The notes below the pieces were generated by a model, which was given only the letters and a program-made list of their open reading frames with translations, had not been told where the DNA came from and did no database searches. From Alistipes sp. (GTDB taxonomy: Bacteria; Bacteroidota; Bacteroidia; Bacteroidales; Rikenellaceae), in the NCBI GenBank assembly GCA_017520545.1, contig JAFXFM010000013.1:124001-188000 (forward strand): 64,000 nucleotides of DNA, written 5' to 3'. Made by a program: the position numbers and the translations under genes. Of the stretch, positions 1-9,700 are shown in pieces. How positions within the stretch are numbered: the stretch's first letter is position 1; each line of letters opens with the position of its first letter.

Positions 1-3
1 CTT

Positions 4-771
4 TTAGAATACCACACCTACACGCAACTGCACACTTCTGGTTCTGGTGCGGAACTTCATCGCCTCGGGTTGTTTAGTTTCGTCGAGTGTCCAGATATAT
101 TGGTTCTCCGATTTGATATCCTTGAACTGGTCGGCATATCGCACATCAATCATCATAACCTTGGCAAATCGTACGCTGATACCCGCCGTGTAGGTTATGG
201 TTGGGTAGATTTTTCCGATGTGCATCTGCTGAATGGTCTCGTCGTCGGTGCGAGGCAGTTGGTAGGTCGCCTCGTCCATCAGCGTAAATACCGGTCCGAA
301 GTTGAAGCGGAACATAGCTGCGCGGAACGACAGCAACAGAGGAATCTGCACAATGTTCGACTTGACCTTTGTCGAGAAGTTGTTGGCCGCCTTGTCGTCT
401 ATTCTGAGTGCTGAACGTGCATACGAAATCTCCGGCTGGAAACCAAATGTACGGCCAATGTTGAGGCGGAACTGCAACGCTGCACCTCCCGACCACTGCA
501 TCGACATCTTCGGAGTGAAGTTCTCGCTGATAGGCACCACATTGAACCAGTTGTATCGTGCACCAACTCCCAAACCGAACTCCGTAGAGACCTTTGGCTT
601 ATCGCTCTTTACCTCCGGCATCTTGCTTACACGATTGCGCTTAGGCTCCTCCTTTGCCGGCTCTTTTGTAATCTTCTTCTCCTCCTCGTTTGCGGTGTTT
701 TGTGCCATAATCGGCATAGTCATAGCCACCAGTAAGGTTAAAAAAAGAACTTTTAATCCGTTATGCTTCAT
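4..771 (-). CDS. Outer membrane beta-barrel protein (PorT/OMP_b-brl-like)
   Basis: Predicted 255-residue exported protein of unknown specific role. An N-terminal signal peptide ending near 'MPIMAQ' is followed by a charged Lys/Glu/Pro-rich linker (about residues 25-60), then a domain of alternating amphipathic strands that ends in 'LRVGVVF', a typical C-terminal aromatic barrel strand. This fits the small outer membrane barrel families common in Bacteroidota. A TTG lies six codons upstream in frame, but the ATG at 771, directly before 'MKHNGLK' and the signal peptide, is the better start. The gene is complete, its stop lying three bases from the window edge, and it is divergent from der. The substrate, if any, cannot be read from the sequence. 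Confidence 0.7.
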   Translation of the reverse strand: MKHNGLKVLFLTLLVAMTMPIMAQNTANEEEKKITKEPAKEEPKRNRVSKMPEVKSDKPKVSTEFGLGVGARYNWFNVVPISENFTPKMSMQWSGGAALQFRLNIGRTFGFQPEISYARSALRIDDKAANNFSTKVKSNIVQIPLLLSFRAAMFRFNFGPVFTLMDEATYQLPRTDDETIQQMHIGKIYPTITYTAGISVRFAKVMMIDVRYADQFKDIKSENQYIWTLDETKQPEAMKFRTRTRSVQLRVGVVF

Positions 772-807
772 AGTGTCAAATTTTTTCAAAATTTATCTAT
801 CAACCCC

Positions 808-815
808 CAAAAATA
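808..815 (-). promoter_or_regulatory. Possible -7 box for the barrel protein gene
   Basis: Read on the minus strand the bases are TATTTTTG, matching the Bacteroidota -7 consensus TAnnTTTG, about 37 nt before the ATG at 771. No clear -33 TTTG was identified, so this is weak. Confidence 0.35.
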
Positions 816-845
816 ATAAATATTTTTGAAATAAATAGTGTACAA

Positions 846-876
846 TTGGGAAAATATCAAACTTTTTGTATCTTTG
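846..876 (+). promoter_or_regulatory. Bacteroidota-type promoter for der
   Basis: A TTG at 846-848 and TATCTTTG at 869-876 are spaced as in the Bacteroidota sigma-ABfr consensus (TTTG, 19-21 nt, TAnnTTTG). The start codon of der is at 944, leaving a leader of about 60 nt that contains a short heptamer array. Confidence 0.6.
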
Positions 877-910
877 TAGTCGGATTATGGTGCAATGTAA
901 AAAAGTTGAT

Positions 911-934
911 AGCTAAAAGCTAACGGCTAAGGGC
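911..934 (+). repeat. Heptamer array (GCTAA-type), about 3 units
   Basis: Degenerate 7-bp units related to GCTAACG/GCTAATG lie in the der leader. This is one of many arrays of the same period in the window. Confidence 0.55.
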
Positions 935-943
935 TTTATAGAT

Positions 944-2248
944 ATGAGTTTAGTAGCGATAGTAGGACGCCCGAATGTGGGCAAAAGTACACTCTTTAAC
1001 CGCCTTGTCGGTAATCGTCAGGCGATTGTGGATTCGACAGCGGGAACTACGCGCGATCGCCATTACGGTAAGACCGATTGGTGTGGACGCGAGTTCTCGA
1101 TTATAGACACCGGCGGTTATTCGGTGAATAGCGACGACATCTTCGAGGACGAGATTCGCAAACAGGTGATGCTCGCCATCGAGGAGGCGGATGTTATTCT
1201 CTTTATGGTGGAGGTTGGTACAGGCGTTACAGATCTGGATATGATGATGGCGGAGGTGTTGCGTCGCGTGAAGAAACGCACCATTTTGGTCTGCAACAAG
1301 GTTGATAACTACGACCTCATCTATTCGTCGAACGACTTCTATTCGCTTGGTCTTGGCGACCCATTCTGCATATCGTCGATGTCGGGTAGCGGTACGGGCG
1401 ATTTGATGGACGAAATTCTGAAACATCTGCCCGAGGATTGCGAGGCGGAGGAGTTGGACAACCTCCCGCGTATCACTATCGTAGGACGTCCTAATGTAGG
1501 TAAGTCTTCGCTCACAAACGCACTGCTTGGCAAGGATCGAAATATCGTAACCAACATTGCAGGTACCACTCGCGACTCTATCCATACACGTTACAATAAG
1601 TTCGGTATGGACTTCTACCTCGTGGATACCGCAGGTATGCGCAAGAAGGGTAAGACAATGGAGGATTTGGAGTTTTACTCGGTGATGCGTTCGATTCGCG
1701 CTATCGAAGCTTCGGACGTGTGTATTCTTATGCTCGATGCGCAACAGGGCTTGGAGTCGCAGGATTTGAATATCCACAACCTTATAGTTCGCAATCGTAA
1801 GGGTTGCGTTATCGTGGTGAATAAGTGGGATTTGATAGAGAAGAGCAACAACACGATGAAGGAGTGGCGTGAGGCTTTGGAGAAGCGTTTGGCTCCGTTC
1901 AACGATATTCCTATTATCTTCACGTCGGCGCTCAACAAGCAGCGTATTCTCGACGTGTTGCAGACTGCAATTCGTGTCTACGAGTCGCGTGCACGCCGTA
2001 TCCCTACATCGGAGTTCAATGACTATATGTTGCCGATTATCGAGGAGACACCGCCACCTGCCACCAAGGGTAAGTATATTCGTATCAAGTATGCGATGCA
2101 GTTGCCTACACCTACACCGCAGTTTGTATTCTTCTGCAACCTTCCGCAGTATATTCGCGAAAACTACCGTCGCTTCTTGGAGAATCATTTGCGCGAGCAT
2201 TGGGATTTCTCGGGAGTGCCGTTGCAGATATATTTCCGTCAGAAATAG
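944..2248 (+). CDS. der: Ribosome biogenesis GTPase Der (EngA)
   Basis: Double-domain GTPase needed for maturation of the 50S ribosomal subunit. The first G domain has P-loop 'GRPNVGKS' at residues 8-15, 'DTGG' at 55-58 and 'NKVD' at 118-121. The second has another 'GRPNVGKSS' near residue 182, '[10 protein letters not shown]', and 'NKWD'. A C-terminal KH-like domain follows and ends in 'IYFRQK'. The 434-residue length is usual for Der. The ATG start sits behind a good Bacteroidota promoter, and the next gene begins 29 nt after the stop, so the two may be cotranscribed. Confidence 0.97.
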   Translation: MSLVAIVGRPNVGKSTLFNRLVGNRQAIVDSTAGTTRDRHYGKTDWCGREFSIIDTGGYSVNSDDIFEDEIRKQVMLAIEEADVILFMVEVGTGVTDLDMMMAEVLRRVKKRTILVCNKVDNYDLIYSSNDFYSLGLGDPFCISSMSGSGTGDLMDEILKHLPEDCEAEELDNLPRITIVGRPNVGKSSLTNALLGKDRNIVTNIAGTTRDSIHTRYNKFGMDFYLVDTAGMRKKGKTMEDLEFYSVMRSIRAIEASDVCILMLDAQQGLESQDLNIHNLIVRNRKGCVIVVNKWDLIEKSNNTMKEWREALEKRLAPFNDIPIIFTSALNKQRILDVLQTAIRVYESRARRIPTSEFNDYMLPIIEETPPPATKGKYIRIKYAMQLPTPTPQFVFFCNLPQYIRENYRRFLENHLREHWDFSGVPLQIYFRQK

Positions 2249-2277
2249 TAATTCAAACCAAATAAAACTTAAAAGCA

Positions 2278-3462
2278 ATGAAAAAATTTTTAACTCTCGC
2301 ATTGATGCTCGCTGTTTCGACATCGGCATTTGCAATCAAAATCACCTACGGACCTTACGTTCAGGCTGTAACAAAGGAGACCGTAACAATTGTTTGGAGG
2401 ACAGACAAGACCGCCATTTCGTGGGTTGAGACCGCTCCCGGAGACAAGACACACTTCTATGCCTTCGAGCGTCCTAAGTTCTACCAGACTAAACTTGGTC
2501 GTAAGGTGCCTACAAAGTTGCACTCTATCACCATTCCAAACCCTAACACAGACGGAAAACCTACGTTCCGTTATCGTGCTTTCTCGCAGGAGATTACCAG
2601 CAACAAGGGCGGCCGTACAATGTATGGACGTGTAGCTTCGACACGTATCTTTGCGTATCGTCATATATTCGTTAGGACTCTCGACTACAACAAGAAGTCG
2701 GTAAATTTCATCCTGATGAACGACCAGCACGGTATCGAAGGTACATACGAGTTGCTCAACAAGCGCATCACCAAGGCTAAGCGTAACGACAGACATTGGT
2801 CAGCAGATGCAGTATTCTTTGTAGGCGATATGTGTGCAGGAGTAGATGCAAAGCAGACCTCGATATATACAAAGGTTTCGGGTGGTGTGAACAACTATCC
2901 AAAATACAAGGAGACACCATTCCACGAGGTTCCGATGTTTATGACTCGTGGCGTAAACGAGACTTTTGGCAATGTGGGTGTGAACTATATGTCGTACTTC
3001 CCAACCTCGACGGGTAAGCCTTACTACACAGTTCGTTACGGTTCGGTATGCTTCATCGTTCTCGACTCGGGTCGCGATCAGAAGGATAAGGCGGCAGGCA
3101 CCGACTTTGACTCATACCGCAAGGAGCAGGCTGCTTGGCTTGCAGAGGCTCTCAAAAGCGAGGAGGTTCAGGGTGCGAAGTTCAAGGTTGCCCTTATGCA
3201 CATTCCTCCAATCTCGGGTGTAGCACCTGTAAGCAAGGATCTCCACTCGCTCTTCGTTCCACTCTTGGAGGAGGCTGGCGTAACCCTTATGATTTGTGGA
3301 TACTCGCATAACTCGTATATGAATAAGGCTTCGAAGAAGTGCAATTTCCCAATTTTGGAGAACAGCAGTGCAAACCTTCTCAACATTCGCGCAACACAGG
3401 AGCGTATGGACGTTGTAGTTGAGGATTTGCAGGGTAACGAGGTTACTACCTACACTTTCTAA
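2278..3462 (+). CDS. Exported calcineurin-like metallophosphoesterase with altered motifs
   Basis: 394-residue protein with a signal peptide (cleavage near 'TSAFA') and a beta-sandwich N-terminal half containing 'TYGPYVQAVTKETVTIVWRT', as in purple acid phosphatase N-terminal domains. A metallophosphoesterase core follows. Block I is 'NDQHG' (Asp-x-His), block II 'VGDMCAG', block III 'RGVNE' instead of GNHD/E, block IV 'LMHIPP', and block V 'GYSHN' where GHxH is usual. One of the two block V histidines is therefore missing, so activity or metal preference may differ. It probably acts in the periplasm; the substrate is unknown. It follows der by 29 nt and is closed by a strong terminator. Confidence 0.8.
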   Translation: MKKFLTLALMLAVSTSAFAIKITYGPYVQAVTKETVTIVWRTDKTAISWVETAPGDKTHFYAFERPKFYQTKLGRKVPTKLHSITIPNPNTDGKPTFRYRAFSQEITSNKGGRTMYGRVASTRIFAYRHIFVRTLDYNKKSVNFILMNDQHGIEGTYELLNKRITKAKRNDRHWSADAVFFVGDMCAGVDAKQTSIYTKVSGGVNNYPKYKETPFHEVPMFMTRGVNETFGNVGVNYMSYFPTSTGKPYYTVRYGSVCFIVLDSGRDQKDKAAGTDFDSYRKEQAAWLAEALKSEEVQGAKFKVALMHIPPISGVAPVSKDLHSLFVPLLEEAGVTLMICGYSHNSYMNKASKKCNFPILENSSANLLNIRATQERMDVVVEDLQGNEVTTYTF

Positions 3463-3481
3463 TATAGGTCTGCATATACCA

Positions 3482-3519
3482 ACAATAAAGGTTGCCTTTT
3501 TACGGGCAACCTTTATTGT
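3482..3519. terminator. Bidirectional terminator between phosphoesterase gene and pnuT
   Basis: A 15-bp stem (arms 3482-3496 and 3505-3519) carries A-rich and T-rich flanks. It lies between two convergent genes and can serve both. Confidence 0.85.
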
Positions 3520-3537
3520 GTCGATGGTGTAACGCGC

Positions 3538-4113
3538 CTAATGCGCCGAACCGATCTCCTTGCGCCAACGGAGATAGCCCGCTACGGCAAGAGCTGTGTA
3601 GAGTGCGTAGAGTCCGGCGGTAAGTGGAATACCCTTGTAAACATACAGACCGACGGTTATTGCATCTACCGCAAGCCATACGAGCCACTGCTCGATATAC
3701 TTACGCGAGAGCATCCACATTGCTACCATAGACATTGCCGTAGTCATTGCGTCCCAGAATGGTACGGAGCTATCGGTGAAGCGCACCAGCAGAAAATATA
3801 TCGCAGTGTGAAGTGCTACATACACTGCAATCAGCGGAAGCGCCAGTCGTACGGGGGTGTGTGAAATCTGCAACTTGTTCTCCTTGCGTTTATGACCTAC
3901 AAGCCACGCTATCAAGCCATATATGCCTGCCGCTATGTAGTAGCCTTGCATAGCGCAGTCGGCGTAGAGCCCCGATTGGTAGTAGAGTGCACAATGTACA
4001 CACGGCATAATTGCGCCCACTACCCACAACCATATATTTGCGCGGTACTCCAACCAAAGGTATAGTAACCCGAGTGCCACACCCACAATCTGTAAAATAA
4101 GTTTCAGTTCCAT
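3538..4113 (-). CDS. pnuT: PnuT-type thiamine transporter (PnuC family)
   Basis: 191-residue inner membrane protein with about seven hydrophobic helices and a late 'WLVWLAVDAITVGLYVYKG' segment typical of the PnuC vitamin-transporter family. The reading frame stays open to 4221, inside the upstream receptor gene. The ATG at 4113 is preferred because it gives the family-typical N-terminus 'MELKLILQIVG' and lies 8 nt after the receptor's stop. In Bacteroidetes, PnuC-like genes paired with a TonB receptor under a TPP riboswitch are the thiamine-specific PnuT set, and the riboswitch is present here. A companion thiamine pyrophosphokinase gene is not adjacent. Thiamine specificity is inferred from this context. 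Confidence 0.85.
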   Translation of the reverse strand: MELKLILQIVGVALGLLYLWLEYRANIWLWVVGAIMPCVHCALYYQSGLYADCAMQGYYIAAGIYGLIAWLVGHKRKENKLQISHTPVRLALPLIAVYVALHTAIYFLLVRFTDSSVPFWDAMTTAMSMVAMWMLSRKYIEQWLVWLAVDAITVGLYVYKGIPLTAGLYALYTALAVAGYLRWRKEIGSAH

Positions 4114-4121
4114 AACCTTAT

Positions 4122-6353
4122 TTAAAAGTGTATCGTTACATTGCCGAGAGCCGAGATGGTTGCTTGCGGAAAGTAGCAAGCCCACGACTTGCGGTCGGCG
4201 AGGGTTGCACCCTCCAACCACGAGCCACCATAACCGCTCGCGCAGTATTTTGCGTTGAACAAGTTGCCAATTTTCACACCAAAACGCACTCGCTCCACCC
4301 GCTTGGTGCGGAGCGTGTAGGCGAGGTCGAGGTCGCTTACGCAGTAGCGAGGCAAGGTCAGATCTTCGTACTCGCCATTTGTGAGGTACTGCTTGCTCAC
4401 GTAGCGCGTCGAAAGGCGAGCCGAGAAGCCGTGTGTATGGAAGTCGAAGAATACGCCTGCTATAATTGCCGGCGAGTAGGCTATCGTGGTGCGACCACGC
4501 TCAAATGCCACGCCGTCGATGTAATCGACATAATTCTTGATATGGTTTTGGCTCAATGTCGCGTTTCCTCCGAGCGAAAACCACTTTGTAGCGTTTGCCG
4601 CAAGCGACAGTTCGATGCCTCGACGATACGAGTCGGGAACATTGCGGGAGAGCAGCTCGCCAGTATCGGATAACTCGCCCGTCTGCACGAGTTGGTCGCG
4701 ATAAAACATATAGTATAGGTTCAGCGATAAATCGACAATCTCAGTATGGTATCCGTAGCCTACCTCTACGTCGAGCATCTTCTCGGCTGTCGGATACTCG
4801 CCTTCGCGGATATCGGTAAAGTTGTTGCGCGTAGGCTCCTTCTGTCCCACTGCGGCAGATGCGTAGATGGCGTGATGGCGCGCAAACGAGTAGTGCAAAC
4901 CCAACTTCGGATTGAAGAAGTTGTAACGGCGGTTTATATCGAGTCGCTGCATCGCACTCGTTGTATCGTCGAAGTTGTCGTTTACGCCCGAAATTCGGTG
5001 TGTGATGTGGCGATACTGCACATCGGCATAGAGATTTAACCCCTTGGTAATCAACAAATCAACCTTTGCGAAGCACGATGCGTCCCACTTCGAGGTGTAG
5101 TTGCGATAGTACTCCGTAGTAGGAAAATCGGGAGCCGAGAGCAGACCCGAAACCTCGCCATAGTGCACGCCGTCGTAGAGCGAAGCCGAAGCACCGAGCG
5201 TCAGCGAAATACGCTTTGCCGAGTAGATTGCCGAAGCGACTACGCCGCCAAAGTTGTTGCCCATCATCTTTTTGCGGAGGAGGTTTGTACGCTCCACCAA
5301 CACGCCACCCACCTCAATCGGTGCTAAACCATATTTTTTAAGCTTTTGGTCGTTCTTATAGTTGCGGTAGTAACCATTGCCGTAGGTGTAGTGTGCTGTG
5401 GCGCTGATTTGCCACTTATCGTTGAAAATATGGTTTACGACGAGCTGATTGTTTATCTGCGTGTAGTTGTCGGTGTGATCGTCATAGAAGCCTACAACCT
5501 TACCGTCGATGATTATCTCGCCCTCTGGATTGTAGCGACGATTTTGCGCCATCTGCTCTGCCGAAACACCCGTATAAGCAAGATATACCTTTGCTACACC
5601 TCCAAACGAGAGAAGTTTTACGGAGGTGCGTCCATTGTAGTAGCCGGCTTGCAGCATATATGAGGAGAGGTTGCTTGATGCGCGTTCTACGTATCCATCG
5701 GACGAGAGGTGCGACAGTCGGGCGTCAATAGCCCAATGACCACCGAGCAAGCCTGACGAGAGGGCAATCTCCTGCTTGGCGGTGTTGAACGAGCCATACG
5801 AGAGCGATGCTCGTCCCGAGAACTTCGATGCCATAGGTGCGGAGGTCATATTAAGCGATGCACCGAAGGCTCCCGTGCCTGCGGTTGAAGTGCCGACACC
5901 ACGCTGCAACTGTACCGAGCCGAGCGATGAAACGAGGTCGGGAGTGTCGTACCAATAGACCGAGTGGGTTTCGGCATCGTTCATCGGCACGCCATTGAGC
6001 GTTACGTTGATGCGTGTAGCGTCTGTGCCTCGCACTCGGAACGATGTAGAGCCGATGCCCATACCGCTTTCGGAGGCGATAACTACCGAAGGGAGATTTT
6101 TAAGTAACGATGGGATATCCTCTCCATAGTTTTGCTCCTCGATTTCGCTACGCGAGATGTCGGAGTAGGCAATCGGTGTGTCGTGCTTGGCACGTGTGGC
6201 AACGACATCGACTTTTTGAATGAGAATTGAATCGTTCTCGATTACGTTGTTTGTGGAGTGTTTAGAATTAAGAGATTGTTTTGCTTCGGCTCTTGCTCCG
6301 AAGGTGGCACATACGGCCACAGCCATTAAAAGAAAAATCCTTTTCATAACCAT
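4122..6353 (-). CDS. TonB-dependent outer membrane receptor, thiamine-regulated (OMR1-like)
   Basis: 743-residue receptor that should import thiamine or a derivative across the outer membrane using TonB energy. A signal peptide ('CATFGARAEA') is followed by a TonB-box-like region, a plug domain (about residues 60-170, with 'SFRVRGTDATRINVTLNGVPMN' cut here only for position: about 105-126), and a 22-strand-type barrel ending in an aromatic strand. It lacks the CarboxypepD_reg-like domain found in the neighbouring FMN-controlled receptor. An internal ATG two codons in (6347) is an equally possible start. It is the first gene behind the TPP riboswitch and is followed 8 nt later by pnuT, forming a thiamine-salvage operon. 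Confidence 0.88.
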   Translation of the reverse strand: MVMKRIFLLMAVAVCATFGARAEAKQSLNSKHSTNNVIENDSILIQKVDVVATRAKHDTPIAYSDISRSEIEEQNYGEDIPSLLKNLPSVVIASESGMGIGSTSFRVRGTDATRINVTLNGVPMNDAETHSVYWYDTPDLVSSLGSVQLQRGVGTSTAGTGAFGASLNMTSAPMASKFSGRASLSYGSFNTAKQEIALSSGLLGGHWAIDARLSHLSSDGYVERASSNLSSYMLQAGYYNGRTSVKLLSFGGVAKVYLAYTGVSAEQMAQNRRYNPEGEIIIDGKVVGFYDDHTDNYTQINNQLVVNHIFNDKWQISATAHYTYGNGYYRNYKNDQKLKKYGLAPIEVGGVLVERTNLLRKKMMGNNFGGVVASAIYSAKRISLTLGASASLYDGVHYGEVSGLLSAPDFPTTEYYRNYTSKWDASCFAKVDLLITKGLNLYADVQYRHITHRISGVNDNFDDTTSAMQRLDINRRYNFFNPKLGLHYSFARHHAIYASAAVGQKEPTRNNFTDIREGEYPTAEKMLDVEVGYGYHTEIVDLSLNLYYMFYRDQLVQTGELSDTGELLSRNVPDSYRRGIELSLAANATKWFSLGGNATLSQNHIKNYVDYIDGVAFERGRTTIAYSPAIIAGVFFDFHTHGFSARLSTRYVSKQYLTNGEYEDLTLPRYCVSDLDLAYTLRTKRVERVRFGVKIGNLFNAKYCASGYGGSWLEGATLADRKSWACYFPQATISALGNVTIHF

Positions 6354-6396
6354 TTAATTTTAAATATAAGTAGTTAGAAAAGGGGTATGTAAATTA

Positions 6397-6572
6397 CACT
6401 CTCCCGTTCCGGCATTACCCGTTTCGGTTCTATGGGTATAATCTCAGCCTTGAAAACGGAAAACGGAAAACGGAGAACGGAAAACTATAATTTTCGACAC
6501 AAATAAAGGTTTTGTAATTTAGTTTTCAGTTTTCACCTTTCAGTTTTCAGTTTTTTCAGCACCCCTTATGTC
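6397..6572 (-). promoter_or_regulatory. TPP riboswitch (THI element) with enlarged P3
   Basis: On the minus strand the conserved core is clear: GGGGTGC at the 5' side (6559-6566), then CTGAGA-TTATACCC and GAACC-GAAACGGGTAATGCCGG (6403-6447 region). About 100 nt separate the 5' P2 strand from CTGAGA, where P3 lies. That insert consists largely of two heptamer arrays whose units are complementary. Ligand binding should reduce expression of the receptor and pnuT. No U-tract terminator is seen before the start codon, so control may be translational. The leader bases around 6378-6386 are complementary to the 5' strand of P2 and could form an alternative helix; this is inference. Confidence 0.93.
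6451..6559 (-). repeat. Two complementary heptamer arrays inside the TPP riboswitch
   Basis: Read on the minus strand, 6559-6521 holds units of the type TGAAAAC and 6486-6451 holds units of the type GTTTTCC. GAAAAC and GTTTTC pair, with a mismatch at every seventh position, so the arrays can form one long stem extending P3. Confidence 0.75.
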
Positions 6573-6577
6573 GGCGA

Positions 6578-6585
6578 CAAAGATA
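6578..6585 (-). promoter_or_regulatory. -7 box of the thiamine operon promoter
   Basis: TATCTTTG on the minus strand, placed so that transcription would begin a few bases upstream of the riboswitch aptamer. Confidence 0.65.
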
Positions 6586-6632
6586 CGAATAAAAAATGAG
6601 AATTGAAATTATTTTTTTAGGGGGGGGGTAGA

Positions 6633-6678
6633 GGAGTTAGGGTTGTTAGGGGTAAAAACTCCTAACAACCCTAACTCC
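6633..6678. terminator. Perfect 18-bp hairpin next to a G9 run
   Basis: Arms 6633-6650 and 6661-6678 are perfectly complementary around a 10-nt loop. The hairpin lies just past the stop of the FMN-controlled receptor gene and probably ends its transcript, though its U-tract on that strand is poor. A run of nine G (6620-6628) lies between the hairpin and the thiamine-operon promoter. Confidence 0.6.
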
Positions 6679-6689
6679 AACAAAATGGA

Positions 6690-6722
6690 AAGTTTTCCGT
6701 TTTCCGCTCTCCGTTTTCCGTT
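6690..6722 (-). repeat. Heptamer array (GTTTTCC-type)
   Basis: Four to five units of GTTTTCC/CTCTCCG type abut the stop codon of the receptor gene. They are the same unit as the array in the TPP riboswitch. Confidence 0.6.
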
Positions 6723-9700
6723 TAGAATACCACTCTTACGCCCACCTGCATACGCCAACGCGAAAGGAGATCGTTGCGCGAAACCGAGCCGCCAACAAAG
6801 CGGTATTTGGGTGTACGGTTGCCCTCGCTGTCGGTCGAGTAGTCGTATATTTCAACGGGCGAAATTTTATACTTCGAGGTGTAGTAACTTGCGCCCCAAT
6901 CCTTCGAAAGGAGCGAGCCGAGATTTATCACGTCGAGCGAGATTTGCACCTTGCGCGAGGTGTGAGCTCCAAAGTAGATATCTTGTGCAATGTGGAGGTC
7001 GAGGTGGTGCTCGAAAGGAGTCTGCAAGGCGTTGCGGTCGAGGAACTTACCACGCGAACGTCGCAATGCAGGTGTCGCCTCGATGTAGTCGGCAAAGGCG
7101 TTGCGATGCTCCTCGCTCTCGAACTCCATCGCCTGCAACTCCGATGCGGTAGGCACGTAGATTGTGGTGTTGCCATAACTACCGTCGTTGTTGGCGTCGG
7201 CGGTCGAAGCGTAGGTGAGCGAGTAGCGCATACCCGAATATCCCTGATAGAGCAGCGCTATGGTGGTGCCAAGAACCTTGCCGTATCGCTTCGAGTAGGA
7301 GAGCGAAGCTGTAACCTTGTGCGGTACGTCGAAGAGCGAGTAACTCAATTGTTGGCAGTTGCTGTCTGCCGAGTAGTTGCGACTCCAGGTGTTGAGTGCC
7401 TGCGCCGAGATTCCGTCCATCACCGAGTAGGAGTGCGCGAAGGTGTAGGCGGCATACAGATCAAGCCCGAAACGAAAATGTTTCGATACCGATGCGCTTA
7501 CCGAGTAGCCATAACCCTTCGAGGTGTTCGATAAGAGGTAAATCGAAGAGTGCTCCTTTGTCAACGAGGTGTCGTAGAGGGTTGTGGTGTTTTCGGCTGT
7601 TGCGAGGGTTGAATTTACGGCGTAGAACTTCGCGCCCTTGTCTTGCGCTGTGAGGTTGGTAATCAAAAGGTCGTTTATCGACTTCGAGAAGATACCCTCG
7701 ACCACAAAGTGCCAACCCTTATACTCTTGCTCCAAGGCGAGTGTGGCACGCATAACCTGCGGATAGCGGAACTCCTTTGCCACTATGTTCAACATCGGAT
7801 TTGACGATACACCCACCGTGCCCGTAGGCTCCTCGCCAAACTTAGGTACGCTCTGTCCCTTGCTGCTATCGAGCGTATAGCCACGTTGCGTCATACCCGT
7901 ATTCGAGAAGCAGTTCGATATCCACACAAACGGTATTCTTCCCGAAAATATGCCGGCGCCACCTCGCAAGAGCGTCTTCGCATCGGCGCTCTCGGCAATG
8001 CGCCAACGCAGTCCGATACGCGGTGAGAGAAGAACGGTCGGACTCGGCACTTGATTGGTACGAATACCATATTTCTTTGCTATATCGGACGAGTTGAACG
8101 CCTCATTTGTGGGAGGGTTACCGAATACCACGGGGATATCGGCTCGAAGACCATAGGTCATCGAAAAACGAGGCGAGGCGTTCCACTCATCCTGAATATA
8201 GATGCCGAATTGCGCAGAAGTGATGTTTGTTGCAGGGTTACCGATAGGGTAGTTGCGAACATACTTGCGAGCGTTGTCGGCAAGGAAGTCATCGAGAGTC
8301 TTATAGGTGTACGCGCCCAAAGCGTTGGCCATATAGAGGCACGAAGAGTTGAAAATCTCGTTGTGAGTACCGACCGTAATGGTGTGCGCATCGGTGTAGT
8401 ACGAGAAGTTGTCGGTGAGCGTTACTGTGTTCTGCACAAGGTCGTTCATAATGGCAAATGGGTCAGTACCGATATATACCGAAGTATTTTCGCCATCGCG
8501 CATCTTCTGAATCTCGACGTAAGGGTACTTTTCGCCACTCATAGCGTCGCGACCGTCGTGTACGCGTGTGTAGCCCACGCGAAATTCGTTGAACATCTTC
8601 TCCGAAACGCGAGAGTTCAATTCGGCAACTACCGAGTGGGTGTCGGCAATCGAGGTGTAACCCTCGCCGTTGAAGCGCAGCACTGTGGCACTTGACACAA
8701 ATTCATCTTTTCTCGCATCGAGGAAGTTGTAACGCAACGAGAGGTTATTGCGCGAGTTTATGTTCCAATCGAGTCGGGCAATAAGCGAGCCTGTGCGCTT
8801 GTTCAGTGTCTGCTTGCCGTAGCCACCGCCATCGTAGCCTGTGAGGGCGTAGAAACGCTCCGCAATCGCCTTTGCATCTGCTTCGGAGATGTTGCAACCG
8901 CTATCGCCTACATAGTATGACGAGGGCGACGAATCGAGGTTGAACTCTCCGTTGAGGAAGAAAAACAGTTTGTTTTTTACAATCGCACCACCGAGCGAAA
9001 CTCCGTAAATCTGCGTTTGCTGTGTGGAGAGTTTGGCTCCGTTTATCGGGCTGCGACCATAGAAATTTTGGTTGTTGTAGTAGGTGTATGCCGTGCCCGA
9101 GAAGGTGTTCGAGCCCGACTTTGTAATGGCGTTAATGCCACCACCGCTGAAACCGCCTTGACGCACATCGAATGGGGCGGTAACAACCTGAATATCGGAT
9201 ATTGCGTCGAGCGGAATAGGGTTTGCACCCGCCAGACCACCATTTGTACCCGTCGAGGTCAAACCATACATATCGTTCGATGCTGTGCCGTCGATTTGGA
9301 AGGAGTTGTAGCGCGAGTTTGTGCCTGCTATCGAAATTCCTCCGTCCTTCGAAATCATTGCCTGTGGTGCCAATCGGGTAATGTCGTCTATCGAGCGCGA
9401 TACGGTAGGTGTTCGCTCGATAAGGTCGCTGTGGAACACCTCGCCTGCACCCATTCTGCTCTCGGTGAATTTGTTTCCTGTAACGACCACTGCATCAATT
9501 GCTTGTGTGTCGGCAAGTACGATATTTATCTCCTCGTTGGCGCCCAATGCAAGGGCTATGTTGTCGATTTTTTCACCCTTGTATCCTACAAACGAGAACT
9601 CTACGGTGTAGGGCGCACCTACGCGCAAACCCTGCAAACGGTAGGCTCCGTTTATGTCGGTTGTTGTGCCATATACGGTTTCGGTGGGGGTGTGAGTAGC

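Noticed and set aside
950..2335. 461-codon open frame antisense to der
   Set aside because: It lies fully over a clear Der gene and has no family signature; composition mirrors the sense codons. Similar long antisense frames over thrS (27728-28918), murG (37031-38236) and murC (38467-39531) were rejected for the same reason.
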